DNA from: Negativicutes bacterium
GTDB taxonomy: Bacteria > Bacillota_C > Negativicutes > Sporomusales_B > JARLHX01
DNA: 21,166 bases
Assembly (NCBI GenBank): GCA_031292035.1
Contig: JARLHX010000070.1
Span: 1-21,166, forward strand
Reading direction: 5' to 3'
Shown here: positions 1 to 7,893 of the stretch, piece by piece
Layout: each line of letters starts with the position of its first letter
How positions within the stretch are numbered: position 1 is the stretch's first letter
Position numbers and translations under genes: made by a program
The notes under the pieces: model-generated
The model's database searches: none
Told to the model about the DNA's origin: nothing
What the model saw: only the letters and a program-made list of their open reading frames with translations

Positions 1-141
1 GTCGGCATGGTAAGTGCCGCTGTAGAGGAGATCTCGGCCGGAACGGAGGAAAATGCCAGCTCCACCGAACAGGTCAGCCATAGTGTGGAAAGTGTCGCGA
101 AGATGGCCAATGATATGTCTGTTGCCGCCAAGGAAGCGGTA
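1..141. repeat. Terminal direct repeat, left copy (identical to 21026-21166)
   Basis: Bases 1-141 are identical, base for base, to the last 141 bases of the window. Joining the copies gives a circle of 21,025 bp and keeps the MCP reading frame open across the join. A repeat that ends exactly at both contig ends, with a length equal to a common maximum assembler k-mer, is typical of a closed assembly-graph path. It may reflect a real circle, a tandem duplication, or two chromosomal MCP genes sharing this segment. Confidence 0.97.
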
Positions 142-1047
142 AGAGCGTCGCAAAGCGTAGCGGCCGATGTCGTCGAAGTCAGCGCCGTCATCGAAGAAGT
201 TTCGCAAAGCATCAGCCAGGTGGCGTGTTTTGCCCAAGAAGTGGCGGCCTCCTGCAAACGGTCGATCGCCATTACGGCCGAAGCAAAAACCCGCTCCCAG
301 GAAACCAACGACATCATCCAAAAGTTAAACCTATCCTCAAAACAAATCAACAAAATCGTCGATATCATCCGCAATATCGCCGAACAGACCAATATGCTGG
401 CCCTCAATGCAACCATCGAAGCGGCCGGTGCCGGTGAAGCCGGCAAGGGGTTCGCCGTGGTGGCCGGGGAAGTAAAGGAACTATCCAAACGGACGGCAGA
501 AGAAGCCGCGCGGATTGCACGGCAAATCGAAGATATGCAAAGTGATATGGGTGAAGCGGTAGCGGTGGTAGGCAGGATCAGCGGGGTCATTGCCGAGTCT
601 ATGGACATCACCCAGGCCATCGCAGCGGCTGTCAGCGAGCAAGCCCAAACCGCAGATCCAGTGGACAATATTACGCCAGGGACCGCTAGGGCGACGACCA
701 TCAGTAAAGAAGTCGCCGCCATCGCCGAAAAAGCCGGACGGGTTTCGAAAAATGCCGTGCAAGCGGCAAGCGGGGTGGAAGCCTTGCATCATACCACCGC
801 CGAGATTTCCCAGAAGGCCGAGGCGGTTGCGAGCAGTACCGAGGAAATGGAATCAGTGATGAATAACATATCGCAGGCTACCCAGGAAATCGCCAAAGGA
901 ACCCAGAATATTGCGCAAAGCATCCAGGAAACAGATAAAGCCATTGTTGACACGGCTACAAAGGCTTCGACGGTAAGTGAGTGTGCCCATGACGTGGGAG
1001 AACTGGCCAATCACCTGGAAGTGCTGGTGGGAAAATTCAAAGTATAG
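1..1047 (+). CDS. Methyl-accepting chemotaxis protein MCP-1, C-terminal half (continues from 20156-21166)
   Basis: This is 348 residues of a chemoreceptor cytoplasmic domain, open at its 5' end and ending in TAG at 1045-1047. Its first codon (GTC) is in frame with the gene that runs off the right end, and the combined protein would be 638 residues. The hairpin tip that contacts CheA/CheW is clear ([17 protein letters not shown], then [18 protein letters not shown], about codons 124-160). Two things are odd. The normally invariant Arg of the EAARAGE tip motif is Gly (codon at 427-429). Two prolines (codons at 658 and 676) lie in what should be an unbroken coiled-coil helix. The gene may be diverging, or the contig may be chimeric or in error here. 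The product would relay ligand binding to CheA and be modified by CheR/CheB. Confidence 0.9.
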   Translation, partial: VGMVSAAVEEISAGTEENASSTEQVSHSVESVAKMANDMSVAAKEAVRASQSVAADVVEVSAVIEEVSQSISQVACFAQEVAASCKRSIAITAEAKTRSQETNDIIQKLNLSSKQINKIVDIIRNIAEQTNMLALNATIEAAGAGEAGKGFAVVAGEVKELSKRTAEEAARIARQIEDMQSDMGEAVAVVGRISGVIAESMDITQAIAAAVSEQAQTADPVDNITPGTARATTISKEVAAIAEKAGRVSKNAVQAASGVEALHHTTAEISQKAEAVASSTEEMESVMNNISQATQEIAKGTQNIAQSIQETDKAIVDTATKASTVSECAHDVGELANHLEVLVGKFKV

Positions 1048-1074
1048 AGTTTGGATGACTTTTTGGCAGAACTG

Positions 1075-1114
1075 AGAAAAGCGCTAACCACCCAGGATAG
1101 CGCTTTTCTTCTTT
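1075..1114 (+). terminator. Rho-independent terminator of MCP-1
   Basis: A perfect 12-bp stem (AGAAAAGCGCTA at 1075-1086 with TAGCGCTTTTCT at 1098-1109) closes an 11-nt loop and is followed by a T-rich run. It lies 27 nt after the MCP-1 stop codon. The A-rich 5' arm could also serve transcription from the other strand, but there is no convergent gene. Confidence 0.9.
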
Positions 1115-1184
1115 CGATCGAACTTTTGGCAGGGAAGATGAACCTCAATTAGGCCTCTGATGGATGTTTTTAGTAATACTTCTA

Positions 1185-1234
1185 TTTAGGACAGATTAAA
1201 GACCTTTAAAGGTCCTTGCTATTAACGGTATAAT
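1185..1234 (+). promoter_or_regulatory. Promoter/operator element of the MFS gene, copy 1 of a shared motif
   Basis: The element reads TTTAGGACA (1185-1193), then the perfect 14-bp palindrome GACCTTTAAAGGTC (1201-1214), then TATAAT (1229-1234). The same arrangement stands in front of the M20 peptidase gene (4128-4176). From GACC to TATAAT the two copies match at 26 of 34 positions without a gap. The palindrome covers the place where a -35 box would lie and there is no good TTGACA. I infer that a dedicated regulator binds here, most simply the HTH protein encoded at 2772-4094. Confidence 0.75.
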
Positions 1235-1326
1235 CATAATAATTGATGAACATAAAAATTATTGTGCTGAGACATTAAATAGTGAATCTTTCCCTATGGC
1301 GATTGCATACCGCATCTGATCGGTGA

Positions 1327-1415
1327 CGCATTTTGAGACAACCGGCTCAGAATGAAAACCGGGGCAGCGAAGGGACGATTCCACTATCATAAGCAGGGTA
1401 GAAAACATCAATGTG
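1327..1415 (+). ncRNA. Candidate structured leader RNA (riboswitch-like three-way junction) upstream of the MFS gene
   Basis: The roughly 300-nt leader between the 1229 promoter and the MFS start folds by eye into a closing stem CGCATT (1327-1332) / AATGTG (1410-1415). It encloses two arms: CCGG (1342-1345) / CCGG (1359-1362), and CTATC (1384-1388) / GGTAG (1397-1401). Junction segments GAGACAA, GCGAAGGGACG and GCAGGGTAGAAAAC recall glycine-riboswitch aptamers but do not fit that consensus well. A competing hairpin (TGC..ACCG / CGGT..GCA, about 1307-1330) shares the closing-stem bases. An intrinsic terminator follows at once. This is hand folding with short stems, so I name no ligand. Confidence 0.35.
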
Positions 1416-1416
1416 G

Positions 1417-1454
1417 ATGGATAGCCGGGAATCGGCTATCCATTTTGTGATTTC
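1417..1454 (+). terminator. Terminator-like hairpin inside the MFS leader (possible attenuator)
   Basis: A perfect 11-bp stem, ATGGATAGCCG (1417-1427) with CGGCTATCCAT (1433-1443), has a 5-nt loop and is followed by TTTGTGATTTC. It lies after the MFS promoter and about 90 nt before the start codon, so it would stop transcription within the leader unless another fold prevents it. Its 5' arm begins one base after the closing stem of the putative aptamer, the usual geometry of an attenuating riboswitch. Confidence 0.65.
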
Positions 1455-1540
1455 AGCCCCTAAAAAACGAGACAAGGATTCTTTTAGCCTGAAAACGGTC
1501 TGTCAAATAGAGCGAAGAAACCATTAGGAGGGGATGTCAT

Positions 1541-2767
1541 ATGGAAGCAGCTTCGAATAAAGGTACAGGGAAGGGCACCGTTTTTACTCTTTTATATATT
1601 GGTTGGTGTGTATCTTACATCGATCGTGCGGCGATCAATATTTCTCTGGCGTCAATTGGCAAAGAATTTAGCCTGAGCCCGTCGGTCATGGGGGTTGTGT
1701 TAAGCAGTTTCTTCATTGGCTATGCGTTGATGCAGCTTCCCGGTGGCTGGTTAGCTGATAAATTTGGTTCAAAAAAAGTTGTCATCAGTGCCATCTTCTT
1801 TTGGTCGTTGTTTACGGGAATTACCGGTCTGGCCTGGTCTTTGAGCGCTTTACTGGTCATCCGCTTTCTGTTTGGATTGGGAGAAGGAGCCTTTCCCTGC
1901 GCAAGTTACAAAGGGCTGGCCGAACACTTTCCCAGGCTGGAAAGACCGAAAATGACATCGGCGCTATTGTCTTCCAATTATGTGGGAAGCGCCATTGCGC
2001 CTTTGGTAGTTGCTCCGTTATTGATGGCCTTTGGCTGGAGAAATCTGTTCTACATCATCGGAATCGCGGGTGTCGCTTTTATCTTGATTTACTGGCTTGT
2101 TGTCCGCCCGGCAAAAGCCCAAGTAGAAATAACAGAACAAGCCCAACAAGTTGAAAAAGTCGATATGAAACGATTGCTGAAGATGCCGATCATGTGGCAG
2201 CTTTGCATCGCCTGGTTTGGGCTCAGCCTAGTAAACAAAGGTTTGGATTCTTGGATGCCGACCTACTTGTTAAATGTACGTGGACTCGACTTAAAAGCAA
2301 TCGGGCTTTTAACCCCGCTGCCGTTTGTTGCGGCAGGAATTTCGACCGCAATTGGCGGCTGGATTATGGTTCGTTTTTTTGATCGGAAAGAGAAATACCT
2401 GCTGGTCGGCAGCGCCGCGCTGACGGCAATCTTCCTGTATTTTATGTATACCGCTCAAACCGCTATCATGGTAATTGCCTTTCAGAGTCTTGTGTATTTC
2501 TTCAAATCATTTGTATTTGCGACAACGATGGCTTTGCCGATGAAGATGTTTCCCGGAAGCATTGTTGGTTCTGCCTCCGGCATAATAAGTCTAGGCGGAC
2601 AGTCGGCCGGTTTTGTCTCGCCGGTCATTATCGGCCTGATGATTAGTGCTTTTGACGGATCATATGATGCCGCCTTCTGGTTTTTGATTGGCGCCGCGTG
2701 CCTGTCCATGGTTACCAGTATGACCATTAAAAGCAATAAAAAGCATGAGCTGCCAGACTATAATTAA
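1541..2767 (+). CDS. MFS transporter, anion:cation symporter (ACS)-like
   Basis: This is a 408-residue integral membrane protein with about 12 hydrophobic segments, the normal length of a 12-TM major facilitator. TM1 has the ACS-type pattern YIDRAAINISLASIGKEF. The loop after TM2 carries the family signature GGWLADKFGSKKVV, and GLGEGAFPCASYKGLAEHFP resembles the TM4 region of ACS sugar-acid and organic-anion symporters. Pro-, Glu- and Lys-rich residues around 190-210 form the central cytoplasmic loop. The start is ATG 1541 behind AGGAGGGG (1526-1533); an earlier ATG at 1534 is out of frame. The substrate is unknown; proton-coupled uptake of an organic anion or amino-acid conjugate is the family expectation. 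It shares a promoter motif with the M20 peptidase, so the imported compound may be that enzyme's substrate. The gene is convergent with the regulator, with stops only 4 nt apart. Confidence 0.88.
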   Translation: MEAASNKGTGKGTVFTLLYIGWCVSYIDRAAINISLASIGKEFSLSPSVMGVVLSSFFIGYALMQLPGGWLADKFGSKKVVISAIFFWSLFTGITGLAWSLSALLVIRFLFGLGEGAFPCASYKGLAEHFPRLERPKMTSALLSSNYVGSAIAPLVVAPLLMAFGWRNLFYIIGIAGVAFILIYWLVVRPAKAQVEITEQAQQVEKVDMKRLLKMPIMWQLCIAWFGLSLVNKGLDSWMPTYLLNVRGLDLKAIGLLTPLPFVAAGISTAIGGWIMVRFFDRKEKYLLVGSAALTAIFLYFMYTAQTAIMVIAFQSLVYFFKSFVFATTMALPMKMFPGSIVGSASGIISLGGQSAGFVSPVIIGLMISAFDGSYDAAFWFLIGAACLSMVTSMTIKSNKKHELPDYN

Positions 2768-2771
2768 AATT

Positions 2772-4094
2772 CTAGATGTTGAGTTTAATAATTCGCCGTG
2801 GTCTGCCGGAGTTAGCCATGATCTTCTTCCCAACAATGGCACACGCGCCACAAGATTCGAGCTTCCCTAAGATTCTGTTTATTGTCCGCAGCGTTACCCC
2901 CAGCAGTTCTGCCAACTCCATGGAGGTAAAGGTTGTCTGCTCATACTGTTCCATAATGCTGTACAACTTGAATATTGTGTTGATGCTTACTCCGGCCTGC
3001 TCGGCGATACGGAGAAATTTTTCGTCGATTTTTTGTATCGCATCGTCGGTCTCACAAGGATCTCCTTTGATCGGGCCGGTAATTTTCTTGTTGTTATAGA
3101 CGATAAATGCCATGTCCACGCCCAGCTTGCTGGCTTTGAGCATGCCCAGACCAGCTCCGTGCTTTGCCTCTTGGGCGGTATTGCCAAAGCCTATGCCAAG
3201 GCTGACGGTGTTGGCGGCATTCTCTTTTACCAGTCGCAATAGCTCAATATTTTCAAGATTATTTGTTTCATCCTCCAGCATCTTCCTTGTTGAAAATAAC
3301 AGGAAGTCTTTTAATCCGGTTTCAACGATGGCTGCCTGAATACTTTGGGCAAATAAATAGATCTGTTTTGATATTTGCATCCGATCAATGGCATATTGAT
3401 ATTCATTGTCGCTGTAGATGGAGTGTTCATTCGGATCGTCAATATGAATGGATAAAGCGACGATTTGACTCTGTTGACTCACCTGGATCTGATGACTCAG
3501 CACCAATTTGTGCACCGTTTCTCTGATAACGTCGGTGGTCGGCTTAATCATCAGGCACGGTATTTTTTTTTGCGTCAGCTTTTCATAGACACTCTCCAAT
3601 GCGGTAATGCAGCAGGAGACCTCACGTTGCGAGAAATGCCGCTCGTGAAAAGCGCAAACATAATCAAGATAGCCCGAACTTGGCAGGTTAAGGTCTGCGA
3701 CCCGGATGTCCAGATGGTTCTTGTCCAGGCCAATTTCTTCATATGCTTCATAGAGAGCATCCTCTTGATAGGAGTCGAAACTGAGGTTGCTGATTTTATC
3801 GTTGCCAGTCAGCGCGGCTTCGAGCAAAACCCGCAGTAGGGAGCTGCTGTTTCTGGGGATGTATTCCCAGGGGATCAGCGGTTTCACAATCGCTTTGACG
3901 GAAAAATAAGGTGTGGGGCCGGCAAAGAGGACGGTATCCAAATAAGGCTGCTGATATTTGACGATATTGGGAGCCTCGGTGTAGACCTTGTAGCTGCAAT
4001 TGACTGGCTCAATATCCGGAAAGGCCAATTTGATTACGCGATTCATTTTTTCGACTAGTCCCGATGGTCCGACAAGACCAAGCTTCATCTTCAC
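2772..4094 (-). CDS. HTH transcriptional regulator with degenerate GGDEF-like domain
   Basis: This is a 440-residue soluble protein. Residues 1-130 form an alpha/beta domain I do not recognise (MKLGLVGPSGLVEKM start). The middle, about 205-345, has the shape of a GGDEF/GTP-cyclohydrolase-III-like domain: IVALSIHIDD near 211-220, GLKDF at 260-264 where GGDEF would stand, and VSLGIGFGNTAQEAKHGAG near 297-315. The signature is lost, so cyclase activity is unlikely and a sensing role is possible. Residues about 388-412 form a helix-turn-helix (TSMELAELLGVTLRTINRIL), followed by a basic tail ending RPRRIIKLNI. The start is GTG 4094, 9 nt behind AAGGAGGT; the ATG two codons later is too far away. 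It is divergent from the M20 gene and convergent with the MFS gene, which fits a local regulator of both. Confidence 0.75.
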   Translation of the reverse strand: MKMKLGLVGPSGLVEKMNRVIKLAFPDIEPVNCSYKVYTEAPNIVKYQQPYLDTVLFAGPTPYFSVKAIVKPLIPWEYIPRNSSSLLRVLLEAALTGNDKISNLSFDSYQEDALYEAYEEIGLDKNHLDIRVADLNLPSSGYLDYVCAFHERHFSQREVSCCITALESVYEKLTQKKIPCLMIKPTTDVIRETVHKLVLSHQIQVSQQSQIVALSIHIDDPNEHSIYSDNEYQYAIDRMQISKQIYLFAQSIQAAIVETGLKDFLLFSTRKMLEDETNNLENIELLRLVKENAANTVSLGIGFGNTAQEAKHGAGLGMLKASKLGVDMAFIVYNNKKITGPIKGDPCETDDAIQKIDEKFLRIAEQAGVSINTIFKLYSIMEQYEQTTFTSMELAELLGVTLRTINRILGKLESCGACAIVGKKIMANSGRPRRIIKLNI

Positions 4095-4127
4095 TGACCG
4101 ATACCTCCTTGTGGCTATCGAAAAGGT

Positions 4128-4176
4128 TTTAGGACAATTTAAGACCTATTAAGGTCTTTGTCTTTAATAGTATAAT
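4128..4176 (+). promoter_or_regulatory. Promoter/operator element of the M20 gene, copy 2 of the shared motif; overlaps a divergent promoter
   Basis: TTTAGGACA (4128-4136), GACCTATTAAGGTC (4143-4156, ten of its 14 positions symmetric) and TATAAT (4171-4176) repeat the element found at 1185-1234. On the minus strand TATACT (complement of 4169-4174) preceded by TTGCTT at 18 nt could be the regulator's own promoter. Its transcript would start just before the palindrome, so binding there could also repress the regulator gene. The similarity of the two copies is seen directly; which protein binds is inferred. Confidence 0.75.
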
Positions 4177-4274
4177 AGCATCAAAAACCGAAAAGCAAAA
4201 GCTTAGTTTGGGCAAGATGACCGCCATCCGAGAGGTAGCGGAAGAAATAAACAATACGTTGAGTGGGGTGCAAA

Positions 4275-5417
4275 ATGGAAAAATTATTGTGTTTAATCGA
4301 AGAAAAGCAGCCTGAGATGCTGGAATTTTTGGAGCAGTTGGTCAATATTGATTCAGGGTGTGATAACCCTGAAGGGATAAAGCAAGCTGCGGGATTCATT
4401 GGTGCGAAGCTGGAGCAAATCGGCTTTATGGTAGAGTATCTCGATTATCCGGGGATATGTTGTCATGTCAAGGGCGTCAGACCGGGAACCGGGCCAGAAC
4501 AGGTCATGGTTATTGGTCATTTGGACACGTTGTTTCCCAAAGGCACTGCCCAAAAGCGTCCTTTTACGATTAAAGACGGTAAGGCATATGGACCAGGCGT
4601 TTTGGATATGAAGGGGGGCATCACTGTTGCGTTGTTTGCCCTGCAAAGCCTTATTGAGTCCGGCTGGAATGACAAGAATGTAACGGTATTGTTTTGCGGC
4701 GATGAAGAGATTGCCCATCCGAGGACTGATGCGGCGGAACGCTTTGAGCAGGAGGCCCGCGGGAAAAAGGCAGTCTTCAATATGGAAACTGCCAGTATTG
4801 GCGAGAATGTTCTGATTGGCCGTAAAGGGAATCTGTTCTGCGAAATAGAGGTTAAAGGCATCTCGGCTCATGCTGGTGCCGATTTGGACAAGGGGGCCAA
4901 TGCTGTTACCGAGTTAGCGAATAAAGTGCTGCAAATCAATAAACTCAATGACCCTGCTAGAGGGCTGACTTTTAATGTTGGCGTCATCTCTGGCGGAACA
5001 GTTGCCAATGCAGTGCCTGATCGAGCGACCCTGCAGATTGATGTTCGCTATCTAACCCAAGAGGACAAGCAAAGGGCCAGTGACGGTTTGCAAAAGATTG
5101 CCGAACGCGTCGATGTCCCCGGGACCAAAACAACTATCACTACACTCTGGGAGAAGTTTACTCCCATGGAAGCCTGTGACGAGAATAAGAAACTGTTTGA
5201 AATCGTTAGGCAGCAGGGAGAAAAGCTTGGCCTAACGATCGAAGGGAAAATCGGCGGCGGCGCGTCAGACTCCGGCTGGACCGTCCGGGCGGGGGCTCCG
5301 AGTATTTGTGCCATGGGCGCGATTGGTGAGTTTAATCATAGTGATCGTGAATACATTTTTGTCGATAGTCTGGTCAAACGGGCCAAACTTCTTGCGATGT
5401 CGATTGATGCGGTCTAG
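4275..5417 (+). CDS. M20 family metallopeptidase (carboxypeptidase G2 / ArgE-like)
   Basis: This is a 380-residue di-zinc amidohydrolase of the M20 family, expected to cleave C-terminal amino acids or N-acyl amino acids in the cytoplasm. All the family markers are visible: GHLDTLFP with metal His82 and Asp84, GPGVLDMKGG with bridging Asp111, the general base and ligand pair in CGDEEIAHP (Glu144/Glu145), METAS (Glu171) and the C-terminal metal His355 in EFNHSD. The insert between about 180 and 290 is the dimerisation/lid domain (GISAHAGADLDKGANAV). No signal peptide is seen. I chose ATG 4275, behind GGGGTG, over the in-frame GTG at 4263, which has no ribosome binding site. The substrate cannot be read from sequence. 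The shared promoter element ties it to the MFS transporter, and MCP-2 follows by 75 nt with no terminator. Confidence 0.88.
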   Translation: MEKLLCLIEEKQPEMLEFLEQLVNIDSGCDNPEGIKQAAGFIGAKLEQIGFMVEYLDYPGICCHVKGVRPGTGPEQVMVIGHLDTLFPKGTAQKRPFTIKDGKAYGPGVLDMKGGITVALFALQSLIESGWNDKNVTVLFCGDEEIAHPRTDAAERFEQEARGKKAVFNMETASIGENVLIGRKGNLFCEIEVKGISAHAGADLDKGANAVTELANKVLQINKLNDPARGLTFNVGVISGGTVANAVPDRATLQIDVRYLTQEDKQRASDGLQKIAERVDVPGTKTTITTLWEKFTPMEACDENKKLFEIVRQQGEKLGLTIEGKIGGGASDSGWTVRAGAPSICAMGAIGEFNHSDREYIFVDSLVKRAKLLAMSIDAV

Positions 5418-5492
5418 AATGGATAATCTTTGGCAGGTCTTGCACCCAGGTTTCTAAGGGACCGAAGCTAAAGTAAATTGCTGGAGGAATAC

Positions 5493-7478
5493 ATGGCTAA
5501 GATAATAGCAAACCTTTTTAATAGAAGCTTGAAACAAAAGCTGATTTTTCTATTTATCGCTCTGGCGGCCGTGCCGTTAGTATTGACGACCATGGCCACC
5601 TCCTTCTTGAGCCACAGCGCTCTGGCCGACTCGGTGTTTGTAAATAACAGCTTGCGGGCATCCTTCTTGGCCCGGGAGGTCGATGTCAACCTGACAACAA
5701 AAGTCAAAGCACTGCAAATTCTAGCGAATAGCGCTGAAGTTCAATCTATGAATCCTGAACAGCAATTGCCGGCACTGCAACGCCTATTCAAGCAATATCC
5801 CGACATGGTCCCTGTCGTTACCGATGTGCAAGGCATGCAGACTGTGCGGCCGGATAGCATCAGCAAGGTAAATTCAGGTGACCGGGAGTATTTTAAACAG
5901 GTCAAAAATGGCGCAGAAATGGCCATATCCGACGTGCTGATGTCTAAAACCAACGACAGAGCGGTGGTGGCCATCGCTATTCCGATTAAGGATGCCCGTA
6001 ATATTTTTCGGGGCTCTGTGTTGGGTGTTGTCGACTTAAACGCGATCAGTGAAGATATTGCGAAAAATAAGATCGGCAAAACCGGCTTCGTTTTTTTAGT
6101 TGATCGTCAGGGTAAGGTCGTAGCCCATCCAGACCATTCTATGGTGATGCAAATGACTGATCTTAGCGGGTTAGCTCCGGTCAAAATGGCGATAAGCGGT
6201 CAAACCGGGGTAACGGAATACGAAACCCAAGGGGCGAGAAAACTGGCTGGATACAGTAATATTCCGTTGGCCGGCTGGGGGATTATCGCCCAGCAGGATA
6301 TGGATGAGGCTGTAGCAGGGGCAACGAAGGTGCGTCTGGCTGGAATCGGCTTTACCCTGGTGGCCATTGTGCTGGCAATTGCTGTCGGCCTGCTGGCGGC
6401 GTCAGTTCTGACCAAGCCACTGCTAGAGCTTGTAGCTGTTGCAACAAAACTATCAGAAGGTGATTTAACAGCCAAGGCCAAAGTGACAAGCAAAGACGAA
6501 CTGGGGCAATTGGCGAATACTTTCAATTCAATGATCGATCACTTACGCGAGCTCATTCGCGCAGTGGCCAATACCGCCGACCAAGTGGCGGCTTCGTCGC
6601 AGCAGCTCTCAGCTACGTCAAATGAAGCGGAGCAGGCTATCAATCAGATTGCGACAACGATGACCGAATCGGCAGATGGTGCTTATCAGCAAACTGAAGA
6701 GGTAAAGAAAACCCTGCTGATCGCCGCCAATCTGACCGAGGTATCGCAGTCTGCAGCAGCAAAGGCGCAGGAGGCATCCGCTTTGTCGGCCGAGATGACA
6801 ACAGCGGCTGAAACTGGCGATAGTGCCGCCAGCAATGCGGTCAGCAAGATAAACGAAATCAAGGAAGTGACTGCGGCGACAGGCCAGGTGGTTAACGTAC
6901 TGGACGAAAAGAGCAAGGCCATCAGCCGGATCATTGATGTCATCAGCGGAATTGCCGGTCAGACTAATTTGCTGGCTCTTAATGCAGCAATCGAAGCTGC
7001 CCGGGCGGGAGAGCAGGGGCGCGGGTTTGCCGTGGTGGCCGAGGAAGTGCGTAAACTGGCGGAGCAGTCGCAAGAAGCCACCAAACGGATCACTCAGATT
7101 ATCCGGGAGATTGAGGAACAGATTGCCGATGCTGTCATGGCCATCGACAGCGGTCGCGTCAAGGTCGACGAAGGGGTCGATGTCGTTGAGTCTGCTGGCC
7201 GGGCGCTGCAAAATATTTTGAGTCAGATTACGAATAGCATCAAAATGATACAAGATATCAATGCCGCCAGCAGTCAGCAACTGGAAGGCATGCAAGACAT
7301 GACGCGGAGTACCGAGCAGGTTTCGGTCATCGCCAGCCGGGCGAGCGCCAGCGCGCAGACGGCTGCTGCCTCCAGCGAGGAAGTGACAGCCTCTATGGAG
7401 GACATTGCCAGTGCGGCCCAGTCCCTGGCAATTATGGCGAGCGAATTGCAGATGCTTGTGGCTAGATTTAAAGTTTAG
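5493..7478 (+). CDS. Methyl-accepting chemotaxis protein MCP-2 with Cache-type sensor
   Basis: This is a 661-residue chemoreceptor. TM1 is at about 16-38, a periplasmic Cache-type domain at about 40-275 (DREYFKQV and AIPIKD...GSVLGVVDL are characteristic strands), TM2 at about 283-305, HAMP at 306-358 ([19 protein letters not shown]) and the signalling domain to the C terminus. The tip [40 protein letters not shown] is intact and matches MCP-3, so both can share one CheA/CheW array. There is no C-terminal CheR-docking pentapeptide. The start is ATG 5493 behind GGAGGA; the in-frame TTG at 5478 would precede that site. Cache domains usually bind amino acids, organic acids or related small molecules. 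The position just behind the M20 gene, without a terminator between, suggests the receptor may sense a compound of that pathway. Confidence 0.93.
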   Translation: MAKIIANLFNRSLKQKLIFLFIALAAVPLVLTTMATSFLSHSALADSVFVNNSLRASFLAREVDVNLTTKVKALQILANSAEVQSMNPEQQLPALQRLFKQYPDMVPVVTDVQGMQTVRPDSISKVNSGDREYFKQVKNGAEMAISDVLMSKTNDRAVVAIAIPIKDARNIFRGSVLGVVDLNAISEDIAKNKIGKTGFVFLVDRQGKVVAHPDHSMVMQMTDLSGLAPVKMAISGQTGVTEYETQGARKLAGYSNIPLAGWGIIAQQDMDEAVAGATKVRLAGIGFTLVAIVLAIAVGLLAASVLTKPLLELVAVATKLSEGDLTAKAKVTSKDELGQLANTFNSMIDHLRELIRAVANTADQVAASSQQLSATSNEAEQAINQIATTMTESADGAYQQTEEVKKTLLIAANLTEVSQSAAAKAQEASALSAEMTTAAETGDSAASNAVSKINEIKEVTAATGQVVNVLDEKSKAISRIIDVISGIAGQTNLLALNAAIEAARAGEQGRGFAVVAEEVRKLAEQSQEATKRITQIIREIEEQIADAVMAIDSGRVKVDEGVDVVESAGRALQNILSQITNSIKMIQDINAASSQQLEGMQDMTRSTEQVSVIASRASASAQTAAASSEEVTASMEDIASAAQSLAIMASELQMLVARFKV

Positions 7479-7550
7479 GCACGAGCAGCTTACAATAAAG
7501 GGTTGGCAGCAATGATCAATGTTAAAATAATGTTAACGCAAAGAGTTTTA

Positions 7551-7579
7551 TTGACAGGTTACAACCCAAAGCCTATAAT
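7551..7579 (+). promoter_or_regulatory. Consensus sigma-A promoter for the riboswitch/HD-GYP transcript
   Basis: TTGACA (7551-7556) and TATAAT (7574-7579) are both perfect consensus hexamers at the ideal 17-nt spacing. Transcription would start near 7586, about 80 nt before the c-di-GMP aptamer. With such a strong promoter, control of the transcript is expected to fall mainly on the riboswitch and the terminators behind it. Confidence 0.9.
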
Positions 7580-7660
7580 ATATAAGCGAGGATAAAAAAA
7601 CCATTTGCGACAAATTAATCCATTAATCCCTAATTATAGACAAGGCGTATGGGGAAAAGT

Positions 7661-7750
7661 AAATATTGGGCAAACTTGTCGAAAGGCAAGGACGCAAAGC
7701 CATGGATCTAAGGGGCGCGGGAGCCTATGATTGCCAGGTTGCAGCATCTA
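7661..7750 (+). ncRNA. c-di-GMP-I (GEMM-I) riboswitch aptamer
   Basis: The class signature is complete: GGGCAAAC (7668-7675), a 6-bp stem capped by a GAAA tetraloop (CTTGTC/GGCAAG), GGACGCAAAGCC (7690-7701), a GGATCTAAGG element, and the 3' segment GCCAGGTTGC (7733-7742). The middle G of the GGG, which in the Vibrio Vc2 aptamer pairs with one guanine of the ligand, is G here. This is the state for c-di-GMP rather than cGAMP-selective relatives. It sits between a consensus promoter and a terminator, upstream of an HD-GYP gene, so the RNA probably couples c-di-GMP level to its own degradation. Confidence 0.92.
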
Positions 7751-7775
7751 GTTTTACACAAGCAGATGGATGGTG

Positions 7776-7804
7776 AGGGCCTGAGGGCCTTTATTTTTAT
7801 TTGT
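7776..7804 (+). terminator. Expression-platform terminator of the c-di-GMP riboswitch
   Basis: AGGGCC (7776-7781) pairs with GGCCTT (7786-7791) around a TGAG loop (one G-T pair) and is followed by TTATTTTTATTTG. It starts about 30 nt after the aptamer, the expected place for the switch's terminator. I cannot tell from the sequence whether ligand binding favours or prevents it. Confidence 0.75.
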
Positions 7805-7893
7805 CTGTTTTCGATAAGAAAGGCCTTTGGTGGTTTATTAGAAGAAAGAACCTAATTATCATAGACAATCTGTCCGGGACTGTCTGAATCTGC

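Noticed and set aside
1307..1415. Firm call of a glycine riboswitch in the MFS leader
   Set aside because: Only parts of the consensus match, the P1 and P3 letters differ, there is no clear second aptamer, and the stems are short. It is reported only as a candidate structured RNA.
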